Of a stretch of 64,000 nt of DNA, positions 1 through 8,523 are shown piece after piece. Position 1 is the first letter of the stretch. Every line of letters starts with the position of its first letter. Source of the DNA: an uncultured Bacteroidia bacterium. Lineage in GTDB: Bacteria > Bacteroidota > Bacteroidia > NS11-12g > UBA9320. The position numbers and the translations under genes are program-made. Below the pieces are notes generated by a model. The model did no database searches. It saw nothing but the letters and a program-made list of their open reading frames with translations, and was not told the DNA's origin. Where the stretch lies: positions 21,408-85,407 of the forward strand of contig CAJQIC010000029.1 of assembly GCA_905478335.1 (NCBI GenBank), in the 5' to 3' direction.

Positions 1-459
1 GGTCCTTGGGGTAGACCCGACATGGCCGTTTATGGTTTTTTTGACAAGATAATGAATGGGGAAGAAATTAAAGTGTTTAACCAAGGGGACCTAAAGCGTG
101 ATTTCACATACATTTCAGACATAGTTGACAACCTCCATTTGTTGTTGTTAAACCGATTAAATAAAACAAAAGAAGATACCACAACGTCTTACGAAATATA
201 CAACATCGGAAACCAGTCGCCAGTGAAGCTGTTGGATTTTATATCTTTGATTGAAAAAATTGCTAATAAAAAGGCAAAAAAGGCGTTTTTACCCATGCAA
301 CCTGGTGATGTTTATGAGACGTATGCAGATTCTAACAAACTTAAACAGTTGTTGCATTTTGACTATAATACGCCTTTAGAAAAAGGGCTTACCAAGTTTT
401 ATGAATGGTATAAAACGTATCACACAATAAATACTAAAGCATTACAATCCCATGAATAG
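1..459 (+). CDS. NAD-dependent sugar epimerase, C-terminal part (UDP-glucuronate 4-epimerase type)
   Basis: The frame is open from the first base and encodes the last 152 residues of an extended-SDR nucleotide-sugar epimerase; the Rossmann half lies outside the window. The visible part begins with GPWGRPDM, which continues the YGPWGRPDMA signature of the CapI/UDP-glucuronate 4-epimerase group. The substrate-domain pattern follows (GDLKRDFTYISDIVD, then YNIGNQSPVKLLDFI and PGDVYETYADS). By family, such enzymes interconvert UDP-glucuronate and UDP-galacturonate. The end overlaps the next gene by 8 bp, so it is probably co-transcribed with the export genes. The exact substrate cannot be fixed from the C-terminus alone. 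Confidence 0.85.
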   Translation, partial: GPWGRPDMAVYGFFDKIMNGEEIKVFNQGDLKRDFTYISDIVDNLHLLLLNRLNKTKEDTTTSYEIYNIGNQSPVKLLDFISLIEKIANKKAKKAFLPMQPGDVYETYADSNKLKQLLHFDYNTPLEKGLTKFYEWYKTYHTINTKALQSHE

Positions 460-3385
460 ATTGTTATACATACTGATATTACTTATGAGTTTCACTACGG
501 TGCAGTCTCAGGTGTATCAGGAAGATCAGATAGAAGCAGCACAAGCCGCCTTGGCAGACGCAGGTGTCGAACAAGACGAAGTAAAAAGACGTTTACGCGC
601 CAAAGGCATTGATTTAGACAATATCCAACCAGAGCAGTTGGGTACGCTAGAAGCAGAAATTCGTGCAATAGTGGAGGAAATTCAGCAAGAGCAAGCTGAT
701 GAAGAAGAGGCAGCCGCTGATGACCAAACTGATGGAGCTGAATCAGAAAATCAAGCCCCTTCGAAAGAGACCGTTGTATCTTCAAAAGTTCCGCCTAGCC
801 AAGATTTTAAAGAACCAGCTAAAGATTTAACCTCTGATTCTATAGAATCAGAAGCACGCAATAAAATGAAGATGTTAAGTCGTAAATCGGCTGATGAGGT
901 TATACGCCGCATGAAGCAAGGTGCGACTTTGGATGAAGCGATCTACGATGTATTAACGGAAGAAGAGAAAAATCAATATTCTGCCCAGAGCAGTGTATAC
1001 GGCATGGATGTCTTCTTTAACAAATCATTAGACGTTTATCGAACAACATCGTCTGCCACGACTCCAGATAGTTATATATTAGACGTAGGTGATAAAATCG
1101 CGATTAATATTTTCGGTGCCTCACAAACCGATTTATTGTATGAAATTCAGGATGACGGATTTATCCGTCCTCGAGGTATTGCTAAAATATATTTACGGGG
1201 CGTTTCGTTGAAAAAAGTAAAAGCACTTTTATTAGGAAGATTCCAACAGAGTTATGTGTTTAGTCCAGGTCAGTTTGAAGTGACCCTACACACAACACGT
1301 ACCATTACGGTAAACATCTTTGGGGAAGTCAATCAACCTGGGAGTTATACCATATCAGCCTTAAACACTGCTCTAAATGCCATTATCGCTGCAGGCGGTC
1401 CAAGTACAGAAGCAAGTTTGCGGAATATCGAAATTCGGTCCTCTGGTAAAAAAAGAATTCTAGATGTGTATGAGTTCATGATTGATCCCAAAAAGCAATA
1501 TGACTTTTACTTAAGCAACAACGATCTTATTTACATCCCAAAATTTGAAAAGCGCGTTTCGGTAAGTGGTGGCGGTATCCGACGTGGTGCTACCTATGAA
1601 CTCAAAACAAATGAACATTACAAAGAGGCTGTGCGTTGGGCAGGTGGATACGCCACCAACATCTATGATGGTCTAGTTCAGCATGTGTATACCGCAAATG
1701 GTGAGCAGGCGATTAAGGATTATAGACTTTCCGATATAGAAGCAGCTAAAATCAGCCTACAAGACGGGGACAGATTGATATTCCACAGTAGTTTAAAACA
1801 GTTCGAGAATTACGTCAGTATCAGTGGTGCAGTTAGACATCCAGGCAGTTTCGAGTTAAAATTGGGCATGAAATTATCAGATGTGTTAGAGAAAGCGCGG
1901 TTGGAAAAAGAGTCGTACTACCAAATGGCATACCTCACCCGTAAAAATGTGGATGGTACGTTTCAATTAAAACGTGTTTATGTAGAGGATGTTTTGGCAG
2001 ATCCAAGTTCAGAGAAGAACATTACGCTGCAACATGAAGATCGGATTGTATTGTATTCCAAATCACAGTTTGTCGATAACTACAGTTTTACAATTTCTGG
2101 AGCGGTTAGAAGTGGAGGCCAACATTTTTGGGATCCTTCAAAATCCATTACCTTGTATGATGCGATTATGATGTCACGTGGATTTCAAGGTCAAGCTACC
2201 AACTTTGGGTATATCATCTCCTCCCCTCCTGGTCAACCATTAAAAAGGGAATATAGAATTGTTGATTTGAAGACAGCATTTGAAAACCCAGAATCGTCAG
2301 AGAATATTACGATTAATCCCAATGACCGTATAGTAGTGCCCAGCAAGACCAGTTACATGGACCAATATTATGTTCAGATTTCTGGGGCAGTAAGGAGTCC
2401 TGGCCAATATGTCTTTGACACCACCTTATCGTTTAAAGATATTTTGGTAATGGCTGGAGGCTTAAAAATGGAAGCAGCGAGCAACAAGATTGACATTTTT
2501 CGATTGAAGGTTGAAAATAACAAGCCTACCGAGACATATGCTGCAACAATCGAAATTGATCATGAGTTGAATGCGTTGCAAGACAATATCCCTTTTGAGA
2601 TTAAGCCTTATGACCACATAGTGGTACGAACGACACCTAATTTTGAACCCATTAAATACGTGACTATCGGTGGCCAAGTGCAATACCCTGGAATTTATGC
2701 CATCATGAAACCAAACGAACGGTTGAGCAGTATCATTGACCGTGCAGGTGGATATACGATAGAAGCTTTCCCTGAAGCAGGAACTTTCTACAGGGGTTAT
2801 GATAATATTGGATACGTTGTTACGCGAATGGATTTACTCAACAAACGTCGATATGACTCTAGGTTTAACATCGCTGTTAAAGAAGGAGACGTTATCACCG
2901 TTCCAAAACTGATAGACATTGTACAAATCGACAAATTGGGTACCAACGCCGATTCATTTTACATCGCTAACCGTAATGGTGGGAACGAATTAAACATCGT
3001 TGTCAACTATTTCAATCGTCGCGCGAAGTGGTATGTCAATCAATATGCTGGTGGTTACAGTAAAGACGCCAAACGTAAGAAAACAACAGTGACCTATGCC
3101 AATGGTCGTGTTAAGAAAACGAGGAGTTTCTTATTCTTTAAAGTTTACCCCAAAGTAAAAAGAGGTTCTGAAATACACTTAGCGCTTAAGGACAAAGTGA
3201 TTAAGCAACGTCGTGAGGATAAGATTAAAGAAGAGAAAGCCAAGAATGGAATCAACGTTGGTGATGAAAAAGAGAAAAAGAGTCTGTTAGAACGCATGAC
3301 AGAGTTGAATGCTATCACAGCAATCACAACATCCATCATTTCAACTACCCAGACTATCATTACCGTTGTGAACGGAACGAAATAA
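452..3385 (+). CDS. Large SLBB-domain polysaccharide export protein (Wza-like)
   Basis: A 977-residue outer-membrane polysaccharide export protein. Residues 1-19 form a Sec signal peptide. Residues about 20-130 are helical and Glu/Gln/Asp-rich. The polysaccharide-export domain lies near 205-285 (SYILDVGDKIAINIFG). At least six SLBB-type repeats follow, recognisable by ISGAVR.PG-like cores (GEVNQPGSY, SGAVRHPGSF, SGAVRSGGQ, SGAVRSPGQY, GGQVQYPGIY). E. coli Wza is about 380 residues, so this is a much expanded form; long SLBB proteins are common in Bacteroidota. It should form the secretin-like channel for the glycan made by this locus. A Wzz-like gene starts 1 bp downstream. Confidence 0.9.
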   Translation: MNRLLYILILLMSFTTVQSQVYQEDQIEAAQAALADAGVEQDEVKRRLRAKGIDLDNIQPEQLGTLEAEIRAIVEEIQQEQADEEEAAADDQTDGAESENQAPSKETVVSSKVPPSQDFKEPAKDLTSDSIESEARNKMKMLSRKSADEVIRRMKQGATLDEAIYDVLTEEEKNQYSAQSSVYGMDVFFNKSLDVYRTTSSATTPDSYILDVGDKIAINIFGASQTDLLYEIQDDGFIRPRGIAKIYLRGVSLKKVKALLLGRFQQSYVFSPGQFEVTLHTTRTITVNIFGEVNQPGSYTISALNTALNAIIAAGGPSTEASLRNIEIRSSGKKRILDVYEFMIDPKKQYDFYLSNNDLIYIPKFEKRVSVSGGGIRRGATYELKTNEHYKEAVRWAGGYATNIYDGLVQHVYTANGEQAIKDYRLSDIEAAKISLQDGDRLIFHSSLKQFENYVSISGAVRHPGSFELKLGMKLSDVLEKARLEKESYYQMAYLTRKNVDGTFQLKRVYVEDVLADPSSEKNITLQHEDRIVLYSKSQFVDNYSFTISGAVRSGGQHFWDPSKSITLYDAIMMSRGFQGQATNFGYIISSPPGQPLKREYRIVDLKTAFENPESSENITINPNDRIVVPSKTSYMDQYYVQISGAVRSPGQYVFDTTLSFKDILVMAGGLKMEAASNKIDIFRLKVENNKPTETYAATIEIDHELNALQDNIPFEIKPYDHIVVRTTPNFEPIKYVTIGGQVQYPGIYAIMKPNERLSSIIDRAGGYTIEAFPEAGTFYRGYDNIGYVVTRMDLLNKRRYDSRFNIAVKEGDVITVPKLIDIVQIDKLGTNADSFYIANRNGGNELNIVVNYFNRRAKWYVNQYAGGYSKDAKRKKTTVTYANGRVKKTRSFLFFKVYPKVKRGSEIHLALKDKVIKQRREDKIKEEKAKNGINVGDEKEKKSLLERMTELNAITAITTSIISTTQTIITVVNGTK

Positions 3386-3386
3386 G

Positions 3387-4463
3387 ATGGAAGAAGAAAA
3401 GTCCTTAAATATTTCTGTCATCCTCAAACTGGTGAAGACTTACTGGTCTTTGGTATGGCGAAACAAGTGGTGGGTGGTTGCAGGCGGAATCCTATTAGCG
3501 GGATTACTCGTCACTCAGGCCTGGTTAACGCCTAAAAAATATAGTGCTCCATTAACCTTTGTCATCAATGAAGACGACGGAGGTGGTGGCGGCGGAATTG
3601 GTGCGGTATTAGGTGAATTAGGGTTTGGTGGATCCAAGGCCGGCCATAATTATGAGAAAATTAGTCAGCTAGCCACGTCACGATTGATACTTGGCAAGGC
3701 TTTAACATCCACAACAAGCATTAACGGACAGACAGATTATGTCGGGAACCATGTCATCACTTTATTGGAAATTCCCATGGTATCGAAAATAGGTAATGTG
3801 GACTTAACCGGCTTTCGTTTTACCAATCAAAAGGACTCGGCATACTTAGACCAAGAGGCTCAAGCCATCCTCATTATATCTAAAAAAATGAAAGGGAACC
3901 CAACCAATGGGGAGGAGGGTTTGGTAAGTATTGACTATGATGACGAAAGTTCATTTTTAAAGATAGTCGGAAAAACTACAGTTCCGGAACTGAGCATTGC
4001 TTTGGCCAATAGCCTTTATGATGTCCTAAGTGAATTTTACATCTCAAATACTATAGAAAAACAGACAGTGACATTTGAACATGTGCAAAATAAAGCCGAC
4101 TCCATCTTTGGAGAGCTGAGAGCTGCAGAACAACGATTAGCACGTTTTCAAGACCAAGGAAAAAGCATTATTCTGAGCACCAATAAACTACCTAAACAAC
4201 AATTAGCCCGCAAGGTAGAAATGTTGTATATCATGTATGGCGAAGCCATCAAGAACCAAGAACGTGCTGAATTTCTACTCAGTAGTGCAACGCCTTACTT
4301 CCAAGTCATAGATCGCCCCATGGGACCATTCCAACCCACCGGTAAGTCGCGTATGAAAGCCCTTATCATAGGAGGTATTCTTGGGGGACTATTAGCTATT
4401 GCAATCATTATTGGTAGGCATTGGTTGGTAGAGCGGCTGGAAAAAGAGCGGATGGATGCATAG
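3387..4463 (+). CDS. Wzz/chain-length determinant family protein
   Basis: A 358-residue inner-membrane polysaccharide co-polymerase. One membrane segment lies near residues 27-48 and a second near 325-348, enclosing a periplasmic part with a coiled-coil stretch around 230-265. This is the Wzz topology. A Pro-rich stretch (MGPFQPTGKSR) just before TM2 fits the family. No C-terminal tyrosine kinase domain is present, so any BY-kinase would be a separate gene. It probably sets glycan chain length together with the SLBB channel one base upstream. A G/T-rich repeat tract starts directly after its stop codon. Confidence 0.85.
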   Translation: MEEEKSLNISVILKLVKTYWSLVWRNKWWVVAGGILLAGLLVTQAWLTPKKYSAPLTFVINEDDGGGGGGIGAVLGELGFGGSKAGHNYEKISQLATSRLILGKALTSTTSINGQTDYVGNHVITLLEIPMVSKIGNVDLTGFRFTNQKDSAYLDQEAQAILIISKKMKGNPTNGEEGLVSIDYDDESSFLKIVGKTTVPELSIALANSLYDVLSEFYISNTIEKQTVTFEHVQNKADSIFGELRAAEQRLARFQDQGKSIILSTNKLPKQQLARKVEMLYIMYGEAIKNQERAEFLLSSATPYFQVIDRPMGPFQPTGKSRMKALIIGGILGGLLAIAIIIGRHWLVERLEKERMDA

Positions 4464-4560
4464 GGCGGTTGGCGGTTGGGGCGCTGACGCTTTTAGGGCG
4501 CTTCGCTTTTGGCTTTTGGCGGTTGGCACATTGGCGTTTTGGCGCATTAGCGTTTTGGCG
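4464..4560 (+). repeat. G/T-rich degenerate TTGGC tract after a stop codon
   Basis: About 97 bp made of variants of GGTTGGC, TTTTGGC and GCGTTTTGGCG, starting at the base after the TAG of the chain-length gene. Its reverse complement closely matches the C/A-rich tract at 34677-34745 (for example CCAAAACGCTAACGCGCCAA). It therefore belongs to a repeat family scattered through the polysaccharide locus. There is no coding potential. Its role is unknown. Confidence 0.8.
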
Positions 4561-4603
4561 AAATTCAATTGATAGTTGATAATTGAAATTTGAAAATGTT
4601 AAA

Positions 4604-4825
4604 TCGTGCATGGTTCAATCCGACCTTTGAAGTTTTCTGTAGAATTGAGAAAGGCTTTTGTGCGGAGGCCCGAGCTAAGCAGGCAGGAAAGCGAAGCGGG
4701 TTTGAATGCGGGGAGAAAAAGCCTTTCGTAGAATTCAAAGAAAAATTCAGAAGTCTTGATTTTTTTGTTTCGTTTTTTTATCAAGAAAAAAATGAAAACC
4801 AGGTAAAAGGGCTGGTAAGCCCTTT
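4604..4825 (+). repeat. Dispersed repeat, copy A, with terminal hairpin
   Basis: About 220 bp that recur in inverted orientation at 45932-46129. Shared blocks include CCTTTGAAGTTTTCTGTAG, CTAAGCAGGCAGGAAAGCG and a long AT-rich block beginning TTCAAAGAAAAATTCAGAAG and ending TTTATCAAGAAAAAAATGAAAA. The last 20 bp form a hairpin (AAAGGGCT-GGTA-AGCCCTTT, 4806-4825). Short frames exist on both strands but have no recognisable protein signature, so I treat this as non-coding. It fills the gap between the chain-length gene and gmd. Confidence 0.8.
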
Positions 4826-4845
4826 AAAATTTAAATAATTAAAAA

Positions 4846-5967
4846 ATGCCTAAAACCGCATTAATCACCGGCGTCACCGGACAAGACGGTGCCTACCTTT
4901 CCGAATTCTTATTAAAGAAAGGCTACACCGTTCACGGTATCAAACGACGTAGTTCTTCCTTTAACACTGATCGTATTGATCATTTATACCAGGATCCGCA
5001 TGTAGACAACCGTAAATTCATTTTGCATTACGGCGATTTGACGGACTCGACCAATTTGATTCGAATCATAAAAGAGGTTCAGCCGGATGAAATCTACAAC
5101 TTGGGAGCAATGTCCCATGTCAAGGTTAGTTTCGAATCTCCAGAGTACACTGCTGACGTCGATGGAGTTGGAACACTACGTGTATTGGAAGCAGTTAGAT
5201 TACTTGGTTTAGAGAAAAAAACACGCATTTATCAAGCGTCAACTTCAGAATTATATGGTTTGGTTCAGGAAGTACCACAATCAGAAACAACACCATTTTA
5301 TCCACGGTCTCCGTATGCGGTTGCCAAAATGTATGGATATTGGATTACCGTAAACTATAGAGAAGCTTACGACATGTATGCTTGTAACGGGATACTGTTT
5401 AATCATGAAAGCCCGCTGCGCGGAGAAACGTTCGTTACGCGCAAAATCACACGAGCCGTATCTCGAATCGCACTTGGATTGCATGATAAATTTTACCTCG
5501 GAAACTTAGATGCAAAACGTGACTGGGGTCATGCCAAAGACTACGTAGAACTTATGTGGATGATGCTGCAACAAGATAAACCAGAAGATTATGTTATCGC
5601 AACAGGAGTAACTACGACGGTGCGAGATTTTGTTAAAATGGCATTTAACGAAGTAGGTGTTGAATTAACATTTAATGGTACTGCTGAGAATGAAACGGCA
5701 GTTGTTTCAAAATCAAGTAACCCCTCCTACCCTGTCAAAGTTGGGCAAGAAGTGTTGGCTGTCGACCTTCAATATTACCGTCCAACGGAAGTGGATTTAC
5801 TAATTGGCGATGCTACCAAAGCAAAAAACAATCTTGGATGGGTTCCAAAACATAGCTTAGCTGATTTGGTTAAGGATATGATGGACTCTGATCTGGAGTT
5901 ATTCAGGAAGCAGCAGTCACTGCATGACAGTGGGTTTACCTTTGTGCCGAAGGAGGAGGAAAAATGA
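4846..5967 (+). CDS. gmd: GDP-mannose 4,6-dehydratase
   Basis: 373 residues, full length for the family. It converts GDP-D-mannose to GDP-4-keto-6-deoxy-D-mannose, the shared precursor of GDP-L-fucose and GDP-perosamine. The NAD(P)-binding motif TGVTGQDG is at residues 8-15 and the catalytic Tyr-xxx-Lys is Y157/K161 ([12 protein letters not shown]). The stretches [15 protein letters not shown] and [17 protein letters not shown] are typical of Gmd. It starts after repeat copy A, and a G/T-rich repeat begins right after its stop. Both possible users of its product, Fcl (8524) and a perosamine-synthase-like enzyme (26330), are in the same locus. Confidence 0.96.
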   Translation: MPKTALITGVTGQDGAYLSEFLLKKGYTVHGIKRRSSSFNTDRIDHLYQDPHVDNRKFILHYGDLTDSTNLIRIIKEVQPDEIYNLGAMSHVKVSFESPEYTADVDGVGTLRVLEAVRLLGLEKKTRIYQASTSELYGLVQEVPQSETTPFYPRSPYAVAKMYGYWITVNYREAYDMYACNGILFNHESPLRGETFVTRKITRAVSRIALGLHDKFYLGNLDAKRDWGHAKDYVELMWMMLQQDKPEDYVIATGVTTTVRDFVKMAFNEVGVELTFNGTAENETAVVSKSSNPSYPVKVGQEVLAVDLQYYRPTEVDLLIGDATKAKNNLGWVPKHSLADLVKDMMDSDLELFRKQQSLHDSGFTFVPKEEEK

Positions 5968-5968
5968 A

Positions 5969-5996
5969 CCGTTGGCGGTTGGCTTTTAGCAGTTGG
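5969..5996 (+). repeat. Left inverted repeat flanking the IVS-protein gene (G/T-rich)
   Basis: A 28-bp G/T-rich sequence starting two bases after the gmd stop codon. Its reverse complement aligns with 6418-6453 at about 24 of 28 positions, with one 8-nt gap. The two arms enclose the four-helix-bundle gene at 6044. It belongs to the same TTGGC family as the tract at 4464-4560. Confidence 0.75.
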
Positions 5997-6043
5997 AGGT
6001 AACATAAATAAATTGAATCCTAGTTTGCCATATTTGCTTTTTA

Positions 6044-6379
6044 GTGAGAAATTTCAGAAAACTAGAAGTATGGCAACAAAGCATGGAATTGGTAAATCAC
6101 GTTTACGATATTGTGAATCATTTTCCAAAAAATGAAATGTACGGTTTAAGTCGACAATCACAGCGATGTTCAGTTTCAATACCGTCTAATGTTGCTGAAG
6201 AGTGTAGTAGAAAATCGAATAAAGAATTCTCTAGGTATATTCAAATCGCATTGGGGTCAAGTTTCGAATTAGAGACTCAATTGCTTATAGCAATGACCCG
6301 AAAATATTCCACTAACTCCGCAGTATTTGTAAACTTAGATATAGTACAAAAAAGCTCAATGCGCTTAGCAACCGGCTAA
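6044..6379 (+). pseudogene. Four-helix-bundle 23S rRNA intervening-sequence (IVS/S23) protein, apparently frameshifted at the 3' end
   Basis: The 111-residue frame, with a GTG start, matches the S23/IVS four-helix-bundle family: FRKLEVWQQSMELV at the N-terminus, then the diagnostic GLSRQSQRCSVSIPSNVAEE and GSSFELETQLLIA. The last residues do not look like the family. Restoring one A in the A6 run at 6348-6353 gives DIVQKKLNALSNRLIILI and a stop at 6391-6393, which looks like the usual amphipathic C-terminal helix. A one-base deletion is therefore likely, unless slippage repairs it. The gene lies between inverted repeats (5969-5996, 6418-6453) and beside an aminotransferase remnant. Family members occur inside 23S rRNA genes or free-standing, and the related Avd protein assists diversity-generating retroelements. 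No reverse transcriptase is seen here. Confidence 0.75.
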
Positions 6380-6417
6380 TTATCTTAATCTAACACCAAA
6401 AAGCAAACAGCTAAGCG

Positions 6418-6453
6418 CCAACCACTAACAGCCAAAAGCTAACCGCCAACTGG
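6418..6453 (+). repeat. Right inverted repeat flanking the IVS-protein gene (C/A-rich)
   Basis: A 36-bp C/A-rich sequence, the inverted partner of 5969-5996, preceded by more sequence of the same type from about 6396. It ends 6 bp before the ATG of the aminotransferase remnant. A transcript across both arms could fold into a long stem with the IVS gene in the loop. Confidence 0.75.
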
Positions 6454-6459
6454 TGACAA

Positions 6460-6600
6460 ATGAACAAATACTCCGAACATGATGGCAAGAATCTACCGAA
6501 CCGTGTTAGACAGTCAGATTGTTTGGTGCGTTTCCCGTTTTATTATGACATTACACTAGATTTAAATAGTGTAGCTGTCAATATTAAAAATGCTAATTAA
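6460..6600 (+). pseudogene. C-terminal remnant of a DegT/DnrJ/EryC1/StrS-type sugar aminotransferase
   Basis: A 46-codon frame whose product contains NLPNRVRQSDCLVRFPFYYD. This resembles the C-terminal LP-T-x-x-(V/A)-S-x-x-LVRLPFYYDLT region of nucleotide-sugar aminotransferases of the WecE/FdtB type. Nothing resembling the PLP-binding N-terminal domain is left upstream; that space is held by the repeat-flanked IVS gene. The stop overlaps the next start codon (6590), as expected of an old operon gene that lost its front. It may be translated as a short peptide but cannot be an active enzyme. The identification rests on one short motif. Confidence 0.5.
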
Positions 6601-8449
6601 ATTAATCTTTACAATCTTATTGACTTTTGGCGTAATCTATTTTTTCGCAGAGGTTTTATCCTATTTATATAAAGGGATCCCAAATATGTCGGGGAGAATG
6701 CTCATCACAACTGTGATGATTGTTTCCTTTTATTCTATTTTCTTGACGAATGGGATATCGTCAATGACAATCGTCTTAATATTGATAATTTGTTTCTTCG
6801 TAAAAACAAAGAAAAACTTCAGTATCAGAAATCCAGAATATAAATTTGACAAAGCATTATTTCTAAAACATCTGTGTTTAATATCGCTTACAGGGTTGCT
6901 TTATGTGTCTCTCAAAACAAACTTTACGTTCGATGTGGACGGTTTGATGTTTTATGGAGACCACTATTATTATGCTAAAATAGCTATAAGTTTACAGGAG
7001 TCGGGAATTGAAACTCGTAATTTCAGTAATGCATACAGTGGTGTTGCTGTAACCAGCGCATACCACTATTTCGAATTATACTTTTGCGCGTTGACTTCTA
7101 TTTTGGGGTTACCAGTTTTATTATGTTATGAATTCGTTTATCCGATTCTATATATCTATATAATCCTAACATTGTTTATAAACACGCGTTTTGATTTCAA
7201 TAAATTATTAGTTCTGATACTGGTTACTATAGTCTTATTAATCCGACCAACAGTACCTATTCACGCTGAATACATCGTGAATGAGAATTTTATTTTTCAA
7301 AATATCAAATTGTTGGTTCCGATAACCTTCTTGACCTTAATTGCTACTTCAAAAGATGAATTCTTTTCTTATTTGTTGCTATGTATATTAGCTATTATTT
7401 ATCCCACCACACTGTTTGCCATTCTTGCTGTTCTATTTTTCACCTTAACAAAACATATAATAAACAAGAAAAAATTTAGTGAATTAGGATTCCCGATCAT
7501 TACAACGTTGCTAATACTGACTTACCTGTCACTTGAAAGATTAATTCCCAACTTTAGAGAATCGAGCAACATAGGCGTAGGATTTAATAATATTGATATT
7601 TGGGGGAGAGCAATCTTTGATTCTTTTATTTTTTGGATTAGGCCAATGATTGGTAGGAATCTCCCGTATACATTAATTTTTATTTTAATAATTTATAAAG
7701 CGTACAAATCAAAAAAACATGAGTTGAATAGCACGCTTATATTTATTGGACTTCCTGGAGCTCTAATAGGGGCCTCATTATTTTTTAAAACGATAGACAA
7801 TGAACAAATATTTGCAAATTACTACACTTCATTGACCGTGGCTCTATGTATTTTATTCTTGCATGAAAACCAATCAAAAAAAAGGTTCTTAATGCCCATT
7901 TTAAGTGGAGTGTCAGTTGTGTATTTAATAATATTTCAATTTTCAATAGTTCACAAAAATCATTATCCTGGACTTAATTTTTTGTCTATTCATACACAAA
8001 ATAAACTTATATCCATTGTTACTCAAGATCGTAATTTTTATGGAAGCTTGAAGGGTTTCGAGCAATTTAATAGCAAATATTTTTCAAATACAGGTTTAAA
8101 CCAAATTGGTAAAGAGGTATTAAACTTTGGTAATAAAACTTCGGTCAACATTACACCATTAGATAAATTACTAGCCCTTTCTAAGGACTCTGTTTTGATT
8201 AGACGAATTAAAAAAGATCAATTTTATGGAGTGTCTAACATTTATAAAAATAGCTATCAAATACTGACAGAGAAGTTCAACGGAGTATTTAGCAGTTACC
8301 AAACAGATACATTAACTTTTAGAAATTATAACTCCTACAAAATGGAGTTAATCGATTCGTTAGATCTACCTAAAGGATACTCAAATGTCGAAGAAAAAGT
8401 GTTCTATTACAAGGGAATATCGTTAACAAAGGATAAACCTCAAAATTGA
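6590..8449 (+). CDS. Multi-pass membrane protein of unknown function (polymerase- or glycosyltransferase-C-like candidate)
   Basis: 619 residues. Roughly the first 450 are strongly hydrophobic with about ten to twelve membrane segments. The last ~150 are hydrophilic and Lys/Asn/Ser-rich. A periplasmic-looking loop near residues 105-160 contains FDVDGLMFYGDHYYYAKIA and SAYHYFELYF, reminiscent of the acidic first loop of membrane glycosyltransferases. I recognise no firm family. Its place between gmd and fcl suggests glycan assembly, either as a lipid-linked-sugar glycosyltransferase or a Wzy polymerase. It is visibly more AT-rich than its neighbours, as is common for wzy-type genes. A 74-bp gap separates it from fcl. 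Confidence 0.7.
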   Translation: MLIKLIFTILLTFGVIYFFAEVLSYLYKGIPNMSGRMLITTVMIVSFYSIFLTNGISSMTIVLILIICFFVKTKKNFSIRNPEYKFDKALFLKHLCLISLTGLLYVSLKTNFTFDVDGLMFYGDHYYYAKIAISLQESGIETRNFSNAYSGVAVTSAYHYFELYFCALTSILGLPVLLCYEFVYPILYIYIILTLFINTRFDFNKLLVLILVTIVLLIRPTVPIHAEYIVNENFIFQNIKLLVPITFLTLIATSKDEFFSYLLLCILAIIYPTTLFAILAVLFFTLTKHIINKKKFSELGFPIITTLLILTYLSLERLIPNFRESSNIGVGFNNIDIWGRAIFDSFIFWIRPMIGRNLPYTLIFILIIYKAYKSKKHELNSTLIFIGLPGALIGASLFFKTIDNEQIFANYYTSLTVALCILFLHENQSKKRFLMPILSGVSVVYLIIFQFSIVHKNHYPGLNFLSIHTQNKLISIVTQDRNFYGSLKGFEQFNSKYFSNTGLNQIGKEVLNFGNKTSVNITPLDKLLALSKDSVLIRRIKKDQFYGVSNIYKNSYQILTEKFNGVFSSYQTDTLTFRNYNSYKMELIDSLDLPKGYSNVEEKVFYYKGISLTKDKPQN

Positions 8450-8523
8450 CCCCAGATAAATAAGGTTTTTATTCAGATTTTGACAAACAGAAATTTACTT
8501 CCCTATAATCTCAATAGTTTCAA

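Noticed and set aside
4590..4838. Open frames on both strands within repeat copy A as genes
   Set aside because: The matching frames in copy B diverge after the conserved block, the sequence is a repeat, and no protein motif is seen.
6044..6453. IVS gene as part of a 23S rRNA gene or a diversity-generating retroelement
   Set aside because: No rRNA sequence, reverse transcriptase or template/variable repeat pair is seen around it.
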